Positions 1 through 6,652 of a DNA stretch of 15,762 nucleotides are shown here, piece after piece. Under the pieces are notes generated by a model, which was not told the DNA's origin, did not search any database, and saw only the letters and a program-made list of their open reading frames with translations. Where the stretch lies: positions 1-15,762 of the forward strand of contig PFMK01000006.1 of NCBI GenBank assembly GCA_002785215.1, given 5' to 3'. This stretch comes from Candidatus Gottesmanbacteria bacterium CG_4_10_14_0_8_um_filter_37_24. Its GTDB lineage: Bacteria; Patescibacteriota; Microgenomatia; 2-02-FULL-39-11. The position numbers and the translations under genes were made by a program. The stretch's first letter is position 1. Every line of letters begins with the position of its first letter.

Positions 1-80
1 CGAAGGAGAGTCGAAGGGTAATGCTTCGGCGGATTTCGCTCGCCGAAGAATTTGAGGATACCACGGGCGTAAGCCCGTGG
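1..80. repeat. GC-rich palindromic repeat element inside the - strand frame
   Basis: 46 of the first 80 bases are G or C, against 22 of the next 80. The segment holds two strong inverted repeats: cttcggcg (24-31) pairs with cgccgaag (41-48) around a 9-nt loop, and ccacgggc (61-68) pairs with gcccgtgg (73-80) around the tetraloop gtaa. A weaker competing stem pairs cgaag (12-16) with cttcg (24-28), and cgaagg occurs twice as a direct repeat (1-6, 12-17). The whole stretch stays open in the - strand frame, where the second palindrome reads PRAYARG. Palindromes of this kind are dispersed repeats in many bacterial genomes; that this one is dispersed in its host genome is inference. The left border is not seen, because the window begins inside the element. 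Confidence 0.75.
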
Positions 81-674
81 AGCTTCATTACGTTTATCAA
101 TATAAATATATATAAAATAAGACGAATAAAAAATAACCGGCACTTCTAATCCGATCAGAGGATGAAGATAAGTAGAAAGTGAAAACAGAATGGCACTAAG
201 TATATAATTTTCCTTCAGAACAAATACAAAAGCTGTTAAGACCAAACCGAAGGCCAGTCTTGAAGGATCAAAATCCCGTCCGATGAGATCATTGCTTCCA
301 AGTGTATATTTTTGGCCAAATAAAATGAAAATTGTCGTTAAGATCGAAATAAATGTAGATTTAAACAGTCTTTTTGCGACGAAATAACTTGAAAAAGTGA
401 TCAGCGAAACCATAATTAGATAATTGATGAAGTAGGCCAAAGGTAAACTCAAGAATTTCCCTATAATCCCAATGTATAAAATATAGAAATATCTTGGAGA
501 AAACTGGGTATTTAAATTAATACTCCAATCTTGGATCAGATATTTTGAATTTAGAAAGCGTAAAATCAAAGGTATCTGTTCGAATTGATTATGTTGTACA
601 TATACGTATTTGATTAGAAAAGGATAACTAAGTATTATTAAAATAAGTATAAAAAATATTTTTGCTGATTTCAT
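1..674 (-). CDS. Multi-pass membrane protein of unknown family, 3' end outside window
   Basis: Reading the - strand from ATG at 674 gives an open frame of 224 complete codons (3..674) with no stop before the window edge, so the C-terminus is missing. The product starts MKSAKIFFILILIILSYPFL, an N-terminal membrane segment. Further hydrophobic stretches follow (around residues 65-100, 105-120 and 145-190) and a short TYLHPLIGLEV segment lies near residue 170. The layout (first helix, external loop, then a string of helices with short basic loops) resembles GT-C-like or DUF6798-like membrane proteins, but I cannot assign a family. A TTG lies directly before the ATG, with an in-frame stop two codons further upstream, so the start is well bounded. 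The last ~30 visible codons, ending ...NEAPRAYARG and beyond, lie in a GC-rich palindromic repeat and look unlike the rest. The gene may therefore be interrupted or C-terminally altered by that insertion. It is divergent from the + strand cluster. Confidence 0.72.
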   Translation of the reverse strand, partial: MKSAKIFFILILIILSYPFLIKYVYVQHNQFEQIPLILRFLNSKYLIQDWSINLNTQFSPRYFYILYIGIIGKFLSLPLAYFINYLIMVSLITFSSYFVAKRLFKSTFISILTTIFILFGQKYTLGSNDLIGRDFDPSRLAFGLVLTAFVFVLKENYILSAILFSLSTYLHPLIGLEVPVIFYSSYFIYIYIDKRNEAPRAYARGILKFFGERNPPKHYPSTLL

Positions 675-700
675 CAATATTTATTATATCAATAAGATAA
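675..700. promoter_or_regulatory. Candidate divergent promoter region (26 bp)
   Basis: Only 26 bp separate the two divergent start codons (674 - and 701 +). On the - strand an exact TATAAT lies at 688-683, which would place transcription start about 2 nt before the ATG at 674. On the + strand TATTAT at 682-687 overlaps it and would give a leader of about 7 nt for the gene at 701. No convincing -35 box is present in either direction, and neither gene has a Shine-Dalgarno sequence. If real, the transcripts would be leaderless or nearly so. In such AT-rich DNA a -10 match is weak evidence by itself. Confidence 0.35.
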
Positions 701-2122
701 ATGAAACAATATATAAGAAAAAATATCGCCAGTATTTCGGTAATTTTCATTATTTTGGTAACAGGTATAATCTATTCATATATTTCTGTAACTAGCCATA
801 TTCATTTTCAGACATTTGGATGGGATCTAGGATATTTTGATCAGTTGATTTGGAAAATAAGTAAAGGAGTATATCCTTACAGTACCTTATCAGAGGTAAA
901 TATTCTTGCTGGACATTTTGCTCCAATACTTTTTCTTTTCGCTCCATTATATTGGATTTGGTCAGATCCTAGAATGCTTTTAATTTCTCAGGCGTTCTTA
1001 GTAGTTTTTGCGGCCTATCCCTTATATATTATCTGTAGGGATAAGATAAAAAATTTCCCCTTTTGTTTAGCCGTAGTTTTTTCATACCTCTTTTTTATAG
1101 GTACTCAATGGACTATTTTGAATGAATTTCATGAGGTAGCGGTTGTTCCACTTTTACTGTCTCTTCTATTTTATGCTTTGGAAAAAGAAAAAAAACTACT
1201 TTTATGGATTTGTATTATCGGACTTCTGTTTACCAAAGAGGAACTTGCGTTATTAGTAGCCGCAATTGGTTTAACGATTTATTTCCACTTCAAAAAAAAA
1301 GAGGGAATATATTTATTTATTTTTTCTTTTATCTTTTTTTTCTTTCTGACTAATTTTTTTATGCCGTTTATCTCTGAGAAGGGTACATATTATCATCCGC
1401 ATTTAAGCAGCAGCGCAAAAACTCCATCAGAATTTACGTTAAAATTGATCTCTGACCCATCTTTTGCATTGACGAGCATGGTGAATCCGCCAGAAAAAAT
1501 TCAGACTCTTTTATCCAGTTTATTATCTTTTTCCCTACTACCTTTTTTTGCGCCAATTTCAATTTTGATCCCCGTAGTTGAACAGTTTTTAATGAGATTT
1601 TTGTATACCGGACCGCAAATTACCGTATGGCAAAATATAAATCATCATGCAGCTCCGGTTTCAATTCTTTTACCCCTTGCCAGTATATATGCAACCAAAA
1701 GATTGGTCGACAAAAAGAATCTAAACAGAGCCAGGTTATTAGCGTTTTTAACTATAGTTTTGTTTATTTCATCTATTATTCAAGATATATATTTTAAAGC
1801 TCCGGTACATTCAATTTTCAAGAAACAGCTTTATGAAACTTTACCTTGGATGTATGATAACTTTGAAGTATTAAAATTTGTACCACAAAATGTTGCATTT
1901 GCTACCCAGAACAGTTTATTTCCCCATGTATCCCAAAGAAATGAAATCTATTTGTTGCCTGAAATAAAAAACGCAAAATATATATTTGTCGATTTACATG
2001 ATGGACCTAATAAATTTTCACCTCTATCATATGAAGAGATGAAAATATTCATAGATAAATTATCAAAGGATTATTCTGTAGTTTATAAAAAGGGTGATGC
2101 AATACTATTTAAGAAAGATTAA
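701..2122 (+). CDS. DUF2079 multi-pass membrane protein (GT-C-like)
   Basis: This 473-residue protein carries the hallmarks of the DUF2079 family. After an N-terminal helix (about 11-30) comes an extracellular loop with WDLGYFDQ (41-48) and GHFAPI (71-76). NEFH follows at 141-144, a basic loop and then KEELALLVAA (179-188). A HHAAPVSILLPLAS stretch (315-328) precedes the last helices, and a soluble tail runs from about residue 370. DUF2079 proteins are grouped with GT-C type membrane glycosyltransferases, which use polyprenyl-phosphate sugars on the outer face of the membrane; the substrate here is unknown. The Asp of the WDLG segment sits where GT-C enzymes keep their catalytic acid, which is inference from family layout. 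The length is normal. The ATG has no Shine-Dalgarno site. It is the first + strand gene and is separated from the next gene by 62 bp, so it may be transcribed on its own or with the cluster. Confidence 0.88.
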   Translation: MKQYIRKNIASISVIFIILVTGIIYSYISVTSHIHFQTFGWDLGYFDQLIWKISKGVYPYSTLSEVNILAGHFAPILFLFAPLYWIWSDPRMLLISQAFLVVFAAYPLYIICRDKIKNFPFCLAVVFSYLFFIGTQWTILNEFHEVAVVPLLLSLLFYALEKEKKLLLWICIIGLLFTKEELALLVAAIGLTIYFHFKKKEGIYLFIFSFIFFFFLTNFFMPFISEKGTYYHPHLSSSAKTPSEFTLKLISDPSFALTSMVNPPEKIQTLLSSLLSFSLLPFFAPISILIPVVEQFLMRFLYTGPQITVWQNINHHAAPVSILLPLASIYATKRLVDKKNLNRARLLAFLTIVLFISSIIQDIYFKAPVHSIFKKQLYETLPWMYDNFEVLKFVPQNVAFATQNSLFPHVSQRNEIYLLPEIKNAKYIFVDLHDGPNKFSPLSYEEMKIFIDKLSKDYSVVYKKGDAILFKKD

Positions 2123-2184
2123 GTGGTTCTTCTTATTTTTATATAATTTTGCTTCGACTCTAACAGAATAGTAAAATACAAATA
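2123..2184 (+). promoter_or_regulatory. Candidate promoter upstream of the glycosyltransferase run
   Basis: This is the longest gap (62 bp) between + strand genes. It holds an exact TATAAT at 2142-2147, about 38 bp before the ATG at 2185, in a plausible place for a -10 box. The -35 position (2119-2124, ttaagt at 17-bp spacing) matches the consensus poorly. There is no hairpin followed by T-run that would suggest a terminator for the preceding gene. This is therefore a possible start for the downstream operon but not a certain one. Confidence 0.35.
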
Positions 2185-3057
2185 ATGGTATCAATAATAA
2201 TACCTTTTTATAATGAAGAGTCAATCTTAAATTGTCTTTTTTCATTAATAAAGCAAAGTTATTCACCGCTTGAAATAATATTAGTAAATGATGGTTCAGA
2301 AAATATCGCTTCTCTCAAATCTCAAATCTCAGATCTGAAGAGTAAAGGAATATTAATTCGGTTATTAAACCAAAATCATCAGGGACCGGCTAAAGCCAGG
2401 AATTTGGGAGCAGGTAGGGCTACGGGAGATATTCTTGTATTTGTAGATGCAGATATGGAGTTTGATGGTGATTTTATTTACGATTTAGTTACCCCTATTA
2501 AGGAAGGTAGGACGATTGGTACATTTAGCAAAGAAGAATATTTGCAGAATAAAGATAATATCTGGGCTGTTTGCTGGAATGTGAATCGGTACCTGACTAA
2601 CGGATGGCAAATAGACGACCAAGTATACGAAAGAGTCTTACCGATTTATTATCCGGATAAACAGGTAGTGTTTCGTGCAATATTAAAAAAGCAGTTTGAT
2701 AAAATAGGAGGTTTTGATAATACCGGCTACACTGATGACTGGACATTGTCACGAAAATTAAATAAAGAGGCAACAGCCGTAAAAGGCGCTAGGTATTGCC
2801 ATCGGAATCCTGATTCACTTGGGGAAATATATTTACAATCGAAATGGATTGGTAAAAGTGAATATTTAACACGAAACATTACTCGTAAAATATTTAATCT
2901 ATTTCGTTATTCATTTCCCATATCTTTATCGGTTGGTTTATTTATTAGTTTAAAATATAAAATACCCCAATTTGTCATATTTAAAATTATTTATGATTTT
3001 GGAATTTCAGTTTCAATATATAAATCATTAATAAATATAGGAAAATTATATAAGTAA
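2185..3057 (+). CDS. GT2 family glycosyltransferase with C-terminal hydrophobic segment
   Basis: This 290-residue GT-A fold enzyme belongs to glycosyltransferase family 2. It opens with VSIIIPFYNEE, has NDGS at 35-38 (nucleotide binding), the metal/nucleotide-binding DAD at 88-90, and TDDWTLSRKL (183-192), whose DDW occupies the place of the ED/DD catalytic-base motif. The N-terminal catalytic domain covers about residues 1-220. The tail (about 240-285) is hydrophobic and probably anchors the protein to the inner face of the membrane. It should transfer a sugar from a nucleotide-sugar donor to a lipid-linked or surface-glycan acceptor; the sugar cannot be told. Residues 43-53 (SLKSQISDLKS) are encoded by a heptanucleotide tandem repeat. 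Its stop overlaps the next start by one base (TAATG), which suggests translational coupling. No Shine-Dalgarno site precedes the start. Confidence 0.9.
   Translation: MVSIIIPFYNEESILNCLFSLIKQSYSPLEIILVNDGSENIASLKSQISDLKSKGILIRLLNQNHQGPAKARNLGAGRATGDILVFVDADMEFDGDFIYDLVTPIKEGRTIGTFSKEEYLQNKDNIWAVCWNVNRYLTNGWQIDDQVYERVLPIYYPDKQVVFRAILKKQFDKIGGFDNTGYTDDWTLSRKLNKEATAVKGARYCHRNPDSLGEIYLQSKWIGKSEYLTRNITRKIFNLFRYSFPISLSVGLFISLKYKIPQFVIFKIIYDFGISVSIYKSLINIGKLYK
2314..2341 (+). repeat. Heptanucleotide tandem repeat within the GT2 gene
   Basis: CTCAAAT is repeated exactly at 2314-2320 and 2321-2327, then degenerately as CTCAGAT (2328-2334) and CTGAAGA (2335-2341). The repeat includes the palindrome cagatctg (2330-2337). 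It encodes part of SLKSQISDLKS in the helix that follows the NDGS motif. Because 7 is not a multiple of 3, a change of one unit would shift the frame. Confidence 0.6.
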
Positions 3058-4400
3058 TGATATATATAATTCTGTTCATTTCTTTAATTTTTAGGCTTAT
3101 CAATCTAAACCAAAGTTTTTGGCTTGATGAAGCAATTTCCGCCCTTACAGCTAAAGCCTCATTTCCTTATCAGTGGTATGGTATTGCAGGCGATTTCCAG
3201 CCTCCATTATATTATCTAATTCTACATCTTTTCATGAAATTAAATATTTGGAATGAATGGTTCTTGCGTATACCATCAGTATTATTCGGAGTATTTACTG
3301 TATATATTATTTATTTAATTGCAAACAAACTATTTAATAAAAAGACAGCTTTAATAAGTTCATTATTACTTGCGATATCTCAATTTCATATTTACTATTC
3401 GCAGGAACTGAGGATGTATTCATTATTAGCACTGCTAACTACTTTATCAATGTGGTTTTATATTAAGAAACAATGGATAAGATATATTTTCGCAGGAATA
3501 ATTGGCGCTTATTCAAGTTATATGTACTTTTTCATTTTTTTTCCGCAAATGTTATGGATTTTATTATTCAGGAATAGAAAAAATATGTATCCTTGGATAA
3601 TGTCAATGGTAATAATTTTATTGTCATATTTACCATGGTTACCGAATTTATTAAAGCAGTTAGAAACAAGTAGAATGATATTATCCAACTTACCTCAATG
3701 GCGGGATTTATCTACTTTGCCGCTGTGGAAGTTATTTCCTCAGATTTTTATCAAGTTCACTTTTGGTAGAATTAGTTTTGACAATAAATTTCTATACGGT
3801 TTAATATTCCTGATTCTCGTATTAATCTTTGGATATATATTAACTTCAATAAAAAAAGATCTGGATAAAAAATTATTTTTTGTGATTAATTGGTTTTTAA
3901 TTCCACTAATTATTATCTGTATCGTTAATTTATTTGTACCCATTGCCAATGTTTGGCGTTTGATATTTCTTCTTCCTCCATTTTTAATTATTATTTCAAG
4001 ATTGATAGATCTGCATAAATATAGTTTTTTATTTCTAATATTGGTAGTGTTAATCAGTCTAACTGCTAACTTTTTCTACTTTTTGAATGAGAAATATCAA
4101 AGGGAAAACTGGAGAGGTTTAGTAAGTGAATTAGATACAAATAATGACCCCGTGATTTTTACAGTAGAGAATGGTTTCGCTCCTTATACATGGTATAGTA
4201 AAAAGAAAAAGGTGATATGTGGTCCTTTAACTCTGGATAAATGTACAAAGAGTAATAATTTCTATTATATTTCCTATTTAAAAGACATATTTGATAAAGA
4301 CAATAAAGTGCAACAAACTTTAAGCAGTCGTTATCTATTGGTGGATATAAAGAATTACCAGGGTGTTGGTTTCGTATATCATTATGAAAATAGCTATTGA
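3057..4400 (+). CDS. PMT_2-type GT-C membrane glycosyltransferase
   Basis: This 447-residue multi-pass membrane protein is of the dolichyl-phosphate-mannose-protein mannosyltransferase type (PMT_2, GT39/GT83-like). The N-terminal helix is followed by FWLDEAISA (21-29), whose DE pair matches the catalytic acidic motif in the first external loop. FQPPLYYLILHL (47-58) matches the family's conserved PPLYY. SQELRMYSLLALL (115-127) is a typical next motif, and RLIFLLPPFLII (301-312) corresponds to the late RY-LP-P helix. REDWR-like RENWRG (349-354) begins the soluble external C-terminal domain (about 350-447). Such enzymes move a sugar from a polyprenyl-phosphate donor onto a lipid, glycan or protein outside the membrane. 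The acceptor is unknown. It is coupled to the gene before (1-bp overlap) and overlaps the next by 17 bp if that one starts at 4384. Confidence 0.88.
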   Translation: MIYIILFISLIFRLINLNQSFWLDEAISALTAKASFPYQWYGIAGDFQPPLYYLILHLFMKLNIWNEWFLRIPSVLFGVFTVYIIYLIANKLFNKKTALISSLLLAISQFHIYYSQELRMYSLLALLTTLSMWFYIKKQWIRYIFAGIIGAYSSYMYFFIFFPQMLWILLFRNRKNMYPWIMSMVIILLSYLPWLPNLLKQLETSRMILSNLPQWRDLSTLPLWKLFPQIFIKFTFGRISFDNKFLYGLIFLILVLIFGYILTSIKKDLDKKLFFVINWFLIPLIIICIVNLFVPIANVWRLIFLLPPFLIIISRLIDLHKYSFLFLILVVLISLTANFFYFLNEKYQRENWRGLVSELDTNNDPVIFTVENGFAPYTWYSKKKKVICGPLTLDKCTKSNNFYYISYLKDIFDKDNKVQQTLSSRYLLVDIKNYQGVGFVYHYENSY

Positions 4401-5538
4401 TATTTCTCAAATTGTTTACAATGGTACTGGAGTAGCAAATTATACAGAATATCTAGTCAAGAATTTGATTAAATATGATCATAAAAATCAATATATTCTT
4501 TTCGGTTTTTCATTAAGAAAGTTGCATATTCTAAAAGCTTTTATTAGAGACATTAAAAAAGATAACGATAATTTCGAGTATAAGTTATTCCCAATACCGC
4601 AATCTATTTTAACCAAATTATGGAATAAGGTACATAAATTTAATCTGGAGAACCTTATAAATAATGTTGATCTTATTCATTCTTCAGATTGGATACAACC
4701 GCGTTCAAAAGCCAAGAAAATTACTACGGTTCATGATCTAGTAGTATATAAATATCCCGAATTCTCCCATCCAAAAATTATTGAGAATCAAAAAAACAGA
4801 CTGTATTGGGTGAAGAAAGAGTGTGATATGGTAATTGCAGATTCCGTTTCGACCAGAAACGATTTAATAAGCGTTTTGAAATTTAATCCCTCAAAAATTG
4901 AAGTGGTATATCCAGGATTAGCAGAAGAATTCAAACCAGCCACGATAGAAGAGAAAAATAGGGTAAAATATAAGTATAATCTTCAAGATGATTATATTTT
5001 GGCGGTTGGCACATTGGAACCAAGGAAAAACATCAAAGCAATAATAAATTCCTTTAACAAATTATTAGCCAATCAGTTAATCATATCTAGAAAAAAACCT
5101 ATAGAATTGATTATCGTTGGTAAGCAGGGTTGGAATTTTCAAATCCATAATTCTAGATATATTCGTATGTTGGGTTATGTCGGAAAACAGGATTTACCCG
5201 CATTGTATTCAGCGGCATCATTATTTGTTTATCCGTCATTTTATGAGGGTTTTGGTTTGCCAGTTCTGGAGGCGATGTCTTGTGGTTGTCCTGTTATTAC
5301 TTCTAATAGAGGTAGCTTAAGGGAGGTGTCCGGTCAGGCGGCATTATTTGTAGATCCGGATTTGCATGATGATATTCTTGATAAGATGATAAAACTAATT
5401 ATCGATAAAGATTTGAAATTTAATCTGATTACAGAAGGATTTAAAAGATCAAGAATGTATAATTGGAAAAAAGCCGTTTCAAAAATGATTGATATTTATG
5501 AGAGTGTTGTTAGAACAGAAAAGTATACCAATGATTAA
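4384..5538 (+). CDS. GT4 family glycosyltransferase
   Basis: This is a retaining, nucleotide-sugar-dependent GT-B enzyme of family 4 with 384 residues. I chose the ATG at 4384, because MKIAIDISQIVYNGTGVANY is the normal beginning of these proteins. An in-frame start 21 bp upstream (4363) would add seven residues. The N-terminal domain has NGTGV (13-17) at the acceptor site and TTVHDLV (114-120). The C-terminal donor domain has VGTLEPRKN (208-216), FYEGFGLPVLEAMSCGCPVI (286-305), which contains the EX7E motif (E288 and E296), and SLREVSGQAALFVDP. No membrane segment is seen, so it should act at the cytoplasmic face. The layout is that of mannosyl-/glucosyl-transferases of O-antigen or exopolysaccharide clusters, but donor and acceptor are unknown. 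The gene overlaps its upstream neighbour by 17 bp and its downstream one by 8 bp, with no Shine-Dalgarno site at a useful distance. Confidence 0.92.
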   Translation: MKIAIDISQIVYNGTGVANYTEYLVKNLIKYDHKNQYILFGFSLRKLHILKAFIRDIKKDNDNFEYKLFPIPQSILTKLWNKVHKFNLENLINNVDLIHSSDWIQPRSKAKKITTVHDLVVYKYPEFSHPKIIENQKNRLYWVKKECDMVIADSVSTRNDLISVLKFNPSKIEVVYPGLAEEFKPATIEEKNRVKYKYNLQDDYILAVGTLEPRKNIKAIINSFNKLLANQLIISRKKPIELIIVGKQGWNFQIHNSRYIRMLGYVGKQDLPALYSAASLFVYPSFYEGFGLPVLEAMSCGCPVITSNRGSLREVSGQAALFVDPDLHDDILDKMIKLIIDKDLKFNLITEGFKRSRMYNWKKAVSKMIDIYESVVRTEKYTND

Positions 5539-6652
5539 ACTGAACAACAAAAGTGATAAATATATTTTTTTAGTATTATTAATTTTTATCATAATAAATA
5601 TTAGTTTCTATCTTTTTCAGAAAAGGGATTACTTCATCCAACCGTTTGATATGGAAAAATATGATGTAATATATGAACATTCACAATATAATGTTGGGAA
5701 GAATGAATTTGTTGAATATATAGATGATCCGGAATTATATTCTTTGGCCGGAATAAAATATATCAGGTTTGAAGATCCTTCCACAATAAATTTCGAACTC
5801 CAGCCATTAACTAAATACCTTTTCGGGCTATCAATATTGATTTTTAAAAATGCAATAATCATTCAAATCATTATCGGGTTACTACTGCTTTTTATTACAT
5901 TTAAAATCTCGTCATGTATTTTCCCATACAAATCATTGTCGATTATTCCATCACTACTACTTAGTATAGATTTATTATTTAAAGAACAACTTGTCAGATC
6001 ATACTTAGATTTATTCCAAACCCTATCGATACAGACTTGTTTTTTATTCATATTTCTTTCTTTAAAAAATCTCAAATATTTACCGGTAGTTTCTGTTTTA
6101 TTAGGAATTATTGCTTTAAGTAAGTCGTTTTTCGTTGGGCTTATCGTATATATTACTTTATTAGTCTATATTTTACTAATTAAAAGAAAAATTATAAGGA
6201 AATTTTTGGTAAACAGTGTATGGTCTGTTTTGGTCTATTTTTTCGGATATATAATATTTTTTTTAAATCACGATTTGAAAGACTTTGTTTTACTTCATAT
6301 CAATATTATCAAATTATATAGATCTTATGTTCCGGAATACCCTAAGGGGGAGATTTTCAGAATTATTATTAGCGGAAAATGGAAGAAATGGTATGATGAT
6401 TTCAGTTATAAAAATGTTTCGACTTGGTCAATTTTATGGCCTGCAGGATTGTTATCCACTTTGGCTAGTATATATTTAAACTTTATTAAAAAGAATGAAT
6501 ACATTGCTTTATTTTTGTTATGGATATCATTTTACCTTATTTCAATTTCCTTCAAATTAGTGTTTCCGAGGTACTTGCTGCCCGTACTTCCTAATTTATA
6601 TATAATATTCGCTTATGTCGTCTTTAATTTATATAAAAAAATAAAAGTATGA
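5531..6652 (+). CDS. Multi-pass membrane protein, probable divergent GT-C glycosyltransferase
   Basis: This is a 373-residue membrane protein that I cannot place in a named family. The ATG at 5531 overlaps the preceding stop (ATGATTAA, 8 bp); TTG at 5489 or ATG at 5498 would add only soluble residues in front of the first helix (11-29). A long acidic external loop (about 30-88) follows, rich in Asp/Glu and Tyr. Then come ELQPLTKYLFGL (89-100), which resembles the HPPL-K segment of GT39 proteins, KEQLVRSYLDLFQTL (151-165), ALSKSFF (195-201), and near the C-terminus FPRYLLPVLPNLYIIFAYV (345-363), typical of the last helix of PMT-like enzymes. It lacks a large soluble C-terminal domain and is shorter than most PMT_2 proteins. 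The signs point to a divergent GT-C enzyme using a polyprenyl-linked donor, with the acid of the first loop as catalyst; this is inference. It sits between two GT4 genes and shares a 4-bp ATGA overlap with the next. Confidence 0.7.
   Translation: MIKLNNKSDKYIFLVLLIFIIINISFYLFQKRDYFIQPFDMEKYDVIYEHSQYNVGKNEFVEYIDDPELYSLAGIKYIRFEDPSTINFELQPLTKYLFGLSILIFKNAIIIQIIIGLLLLFITFKISSCIFPYKSLSIIPSLLLSIDLLFKEQLVRSYLDLFQTLSIQTCFLFIFLSLKNLKYLPVVSVLLGIIALSKSFFVGLIVYITLLVYILLIKRKIIRKFLVNSVWSVLVYFFGYIIFFLNHDLKDFVLLHINIIKLYRSYVPEYPKGEIFRIIISGKWKKWYDDFSYKNVSTWSILWPAGLLSTLASIYLNFIKKNEYIALFLLWISFYLISISFKLVFPRYLLPVLPNLYIIFAYVVFNLYKKIKV

Noticed and set aside
61..80. Considered as an intrinsic terminator or CRISPR-type repeat
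   Set aside because: The hairpin has no T-run after it on either strand, and there is no regular array of spacers. A dispersed palindromic element fits better.
2152..2161. Ten bases cttcgactct shared with the - strand of 7-16
   Set aside because: It could be a remnant of the GC-rich repeat, but ten bases without the palindromes is too little to separate from chance over 15 kb.
2123..2184. Possible transcription terminator after the DUF2079 gene
   Set aside because: There are T-rich stretches but no preceding stable stem, so the criteria of an intrinsic terminator are not met.
3740..3949. - strand open frame inside the PMT_2-type gene
   Set aside because: It is antisense to a well-supported membrane protein, has no recognisable motif and no start signal. 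AT-rich coding DNA produces such frames by chance.
5117..5320. + strand short frame in another phase of the GT4 gene
   Set aside because: It lies across the EGFGLPVLE region of the real gene and has no start signal or homologous look. The similar short frames at 6285-6479 and 14239-14439 were rejected for the same reason.
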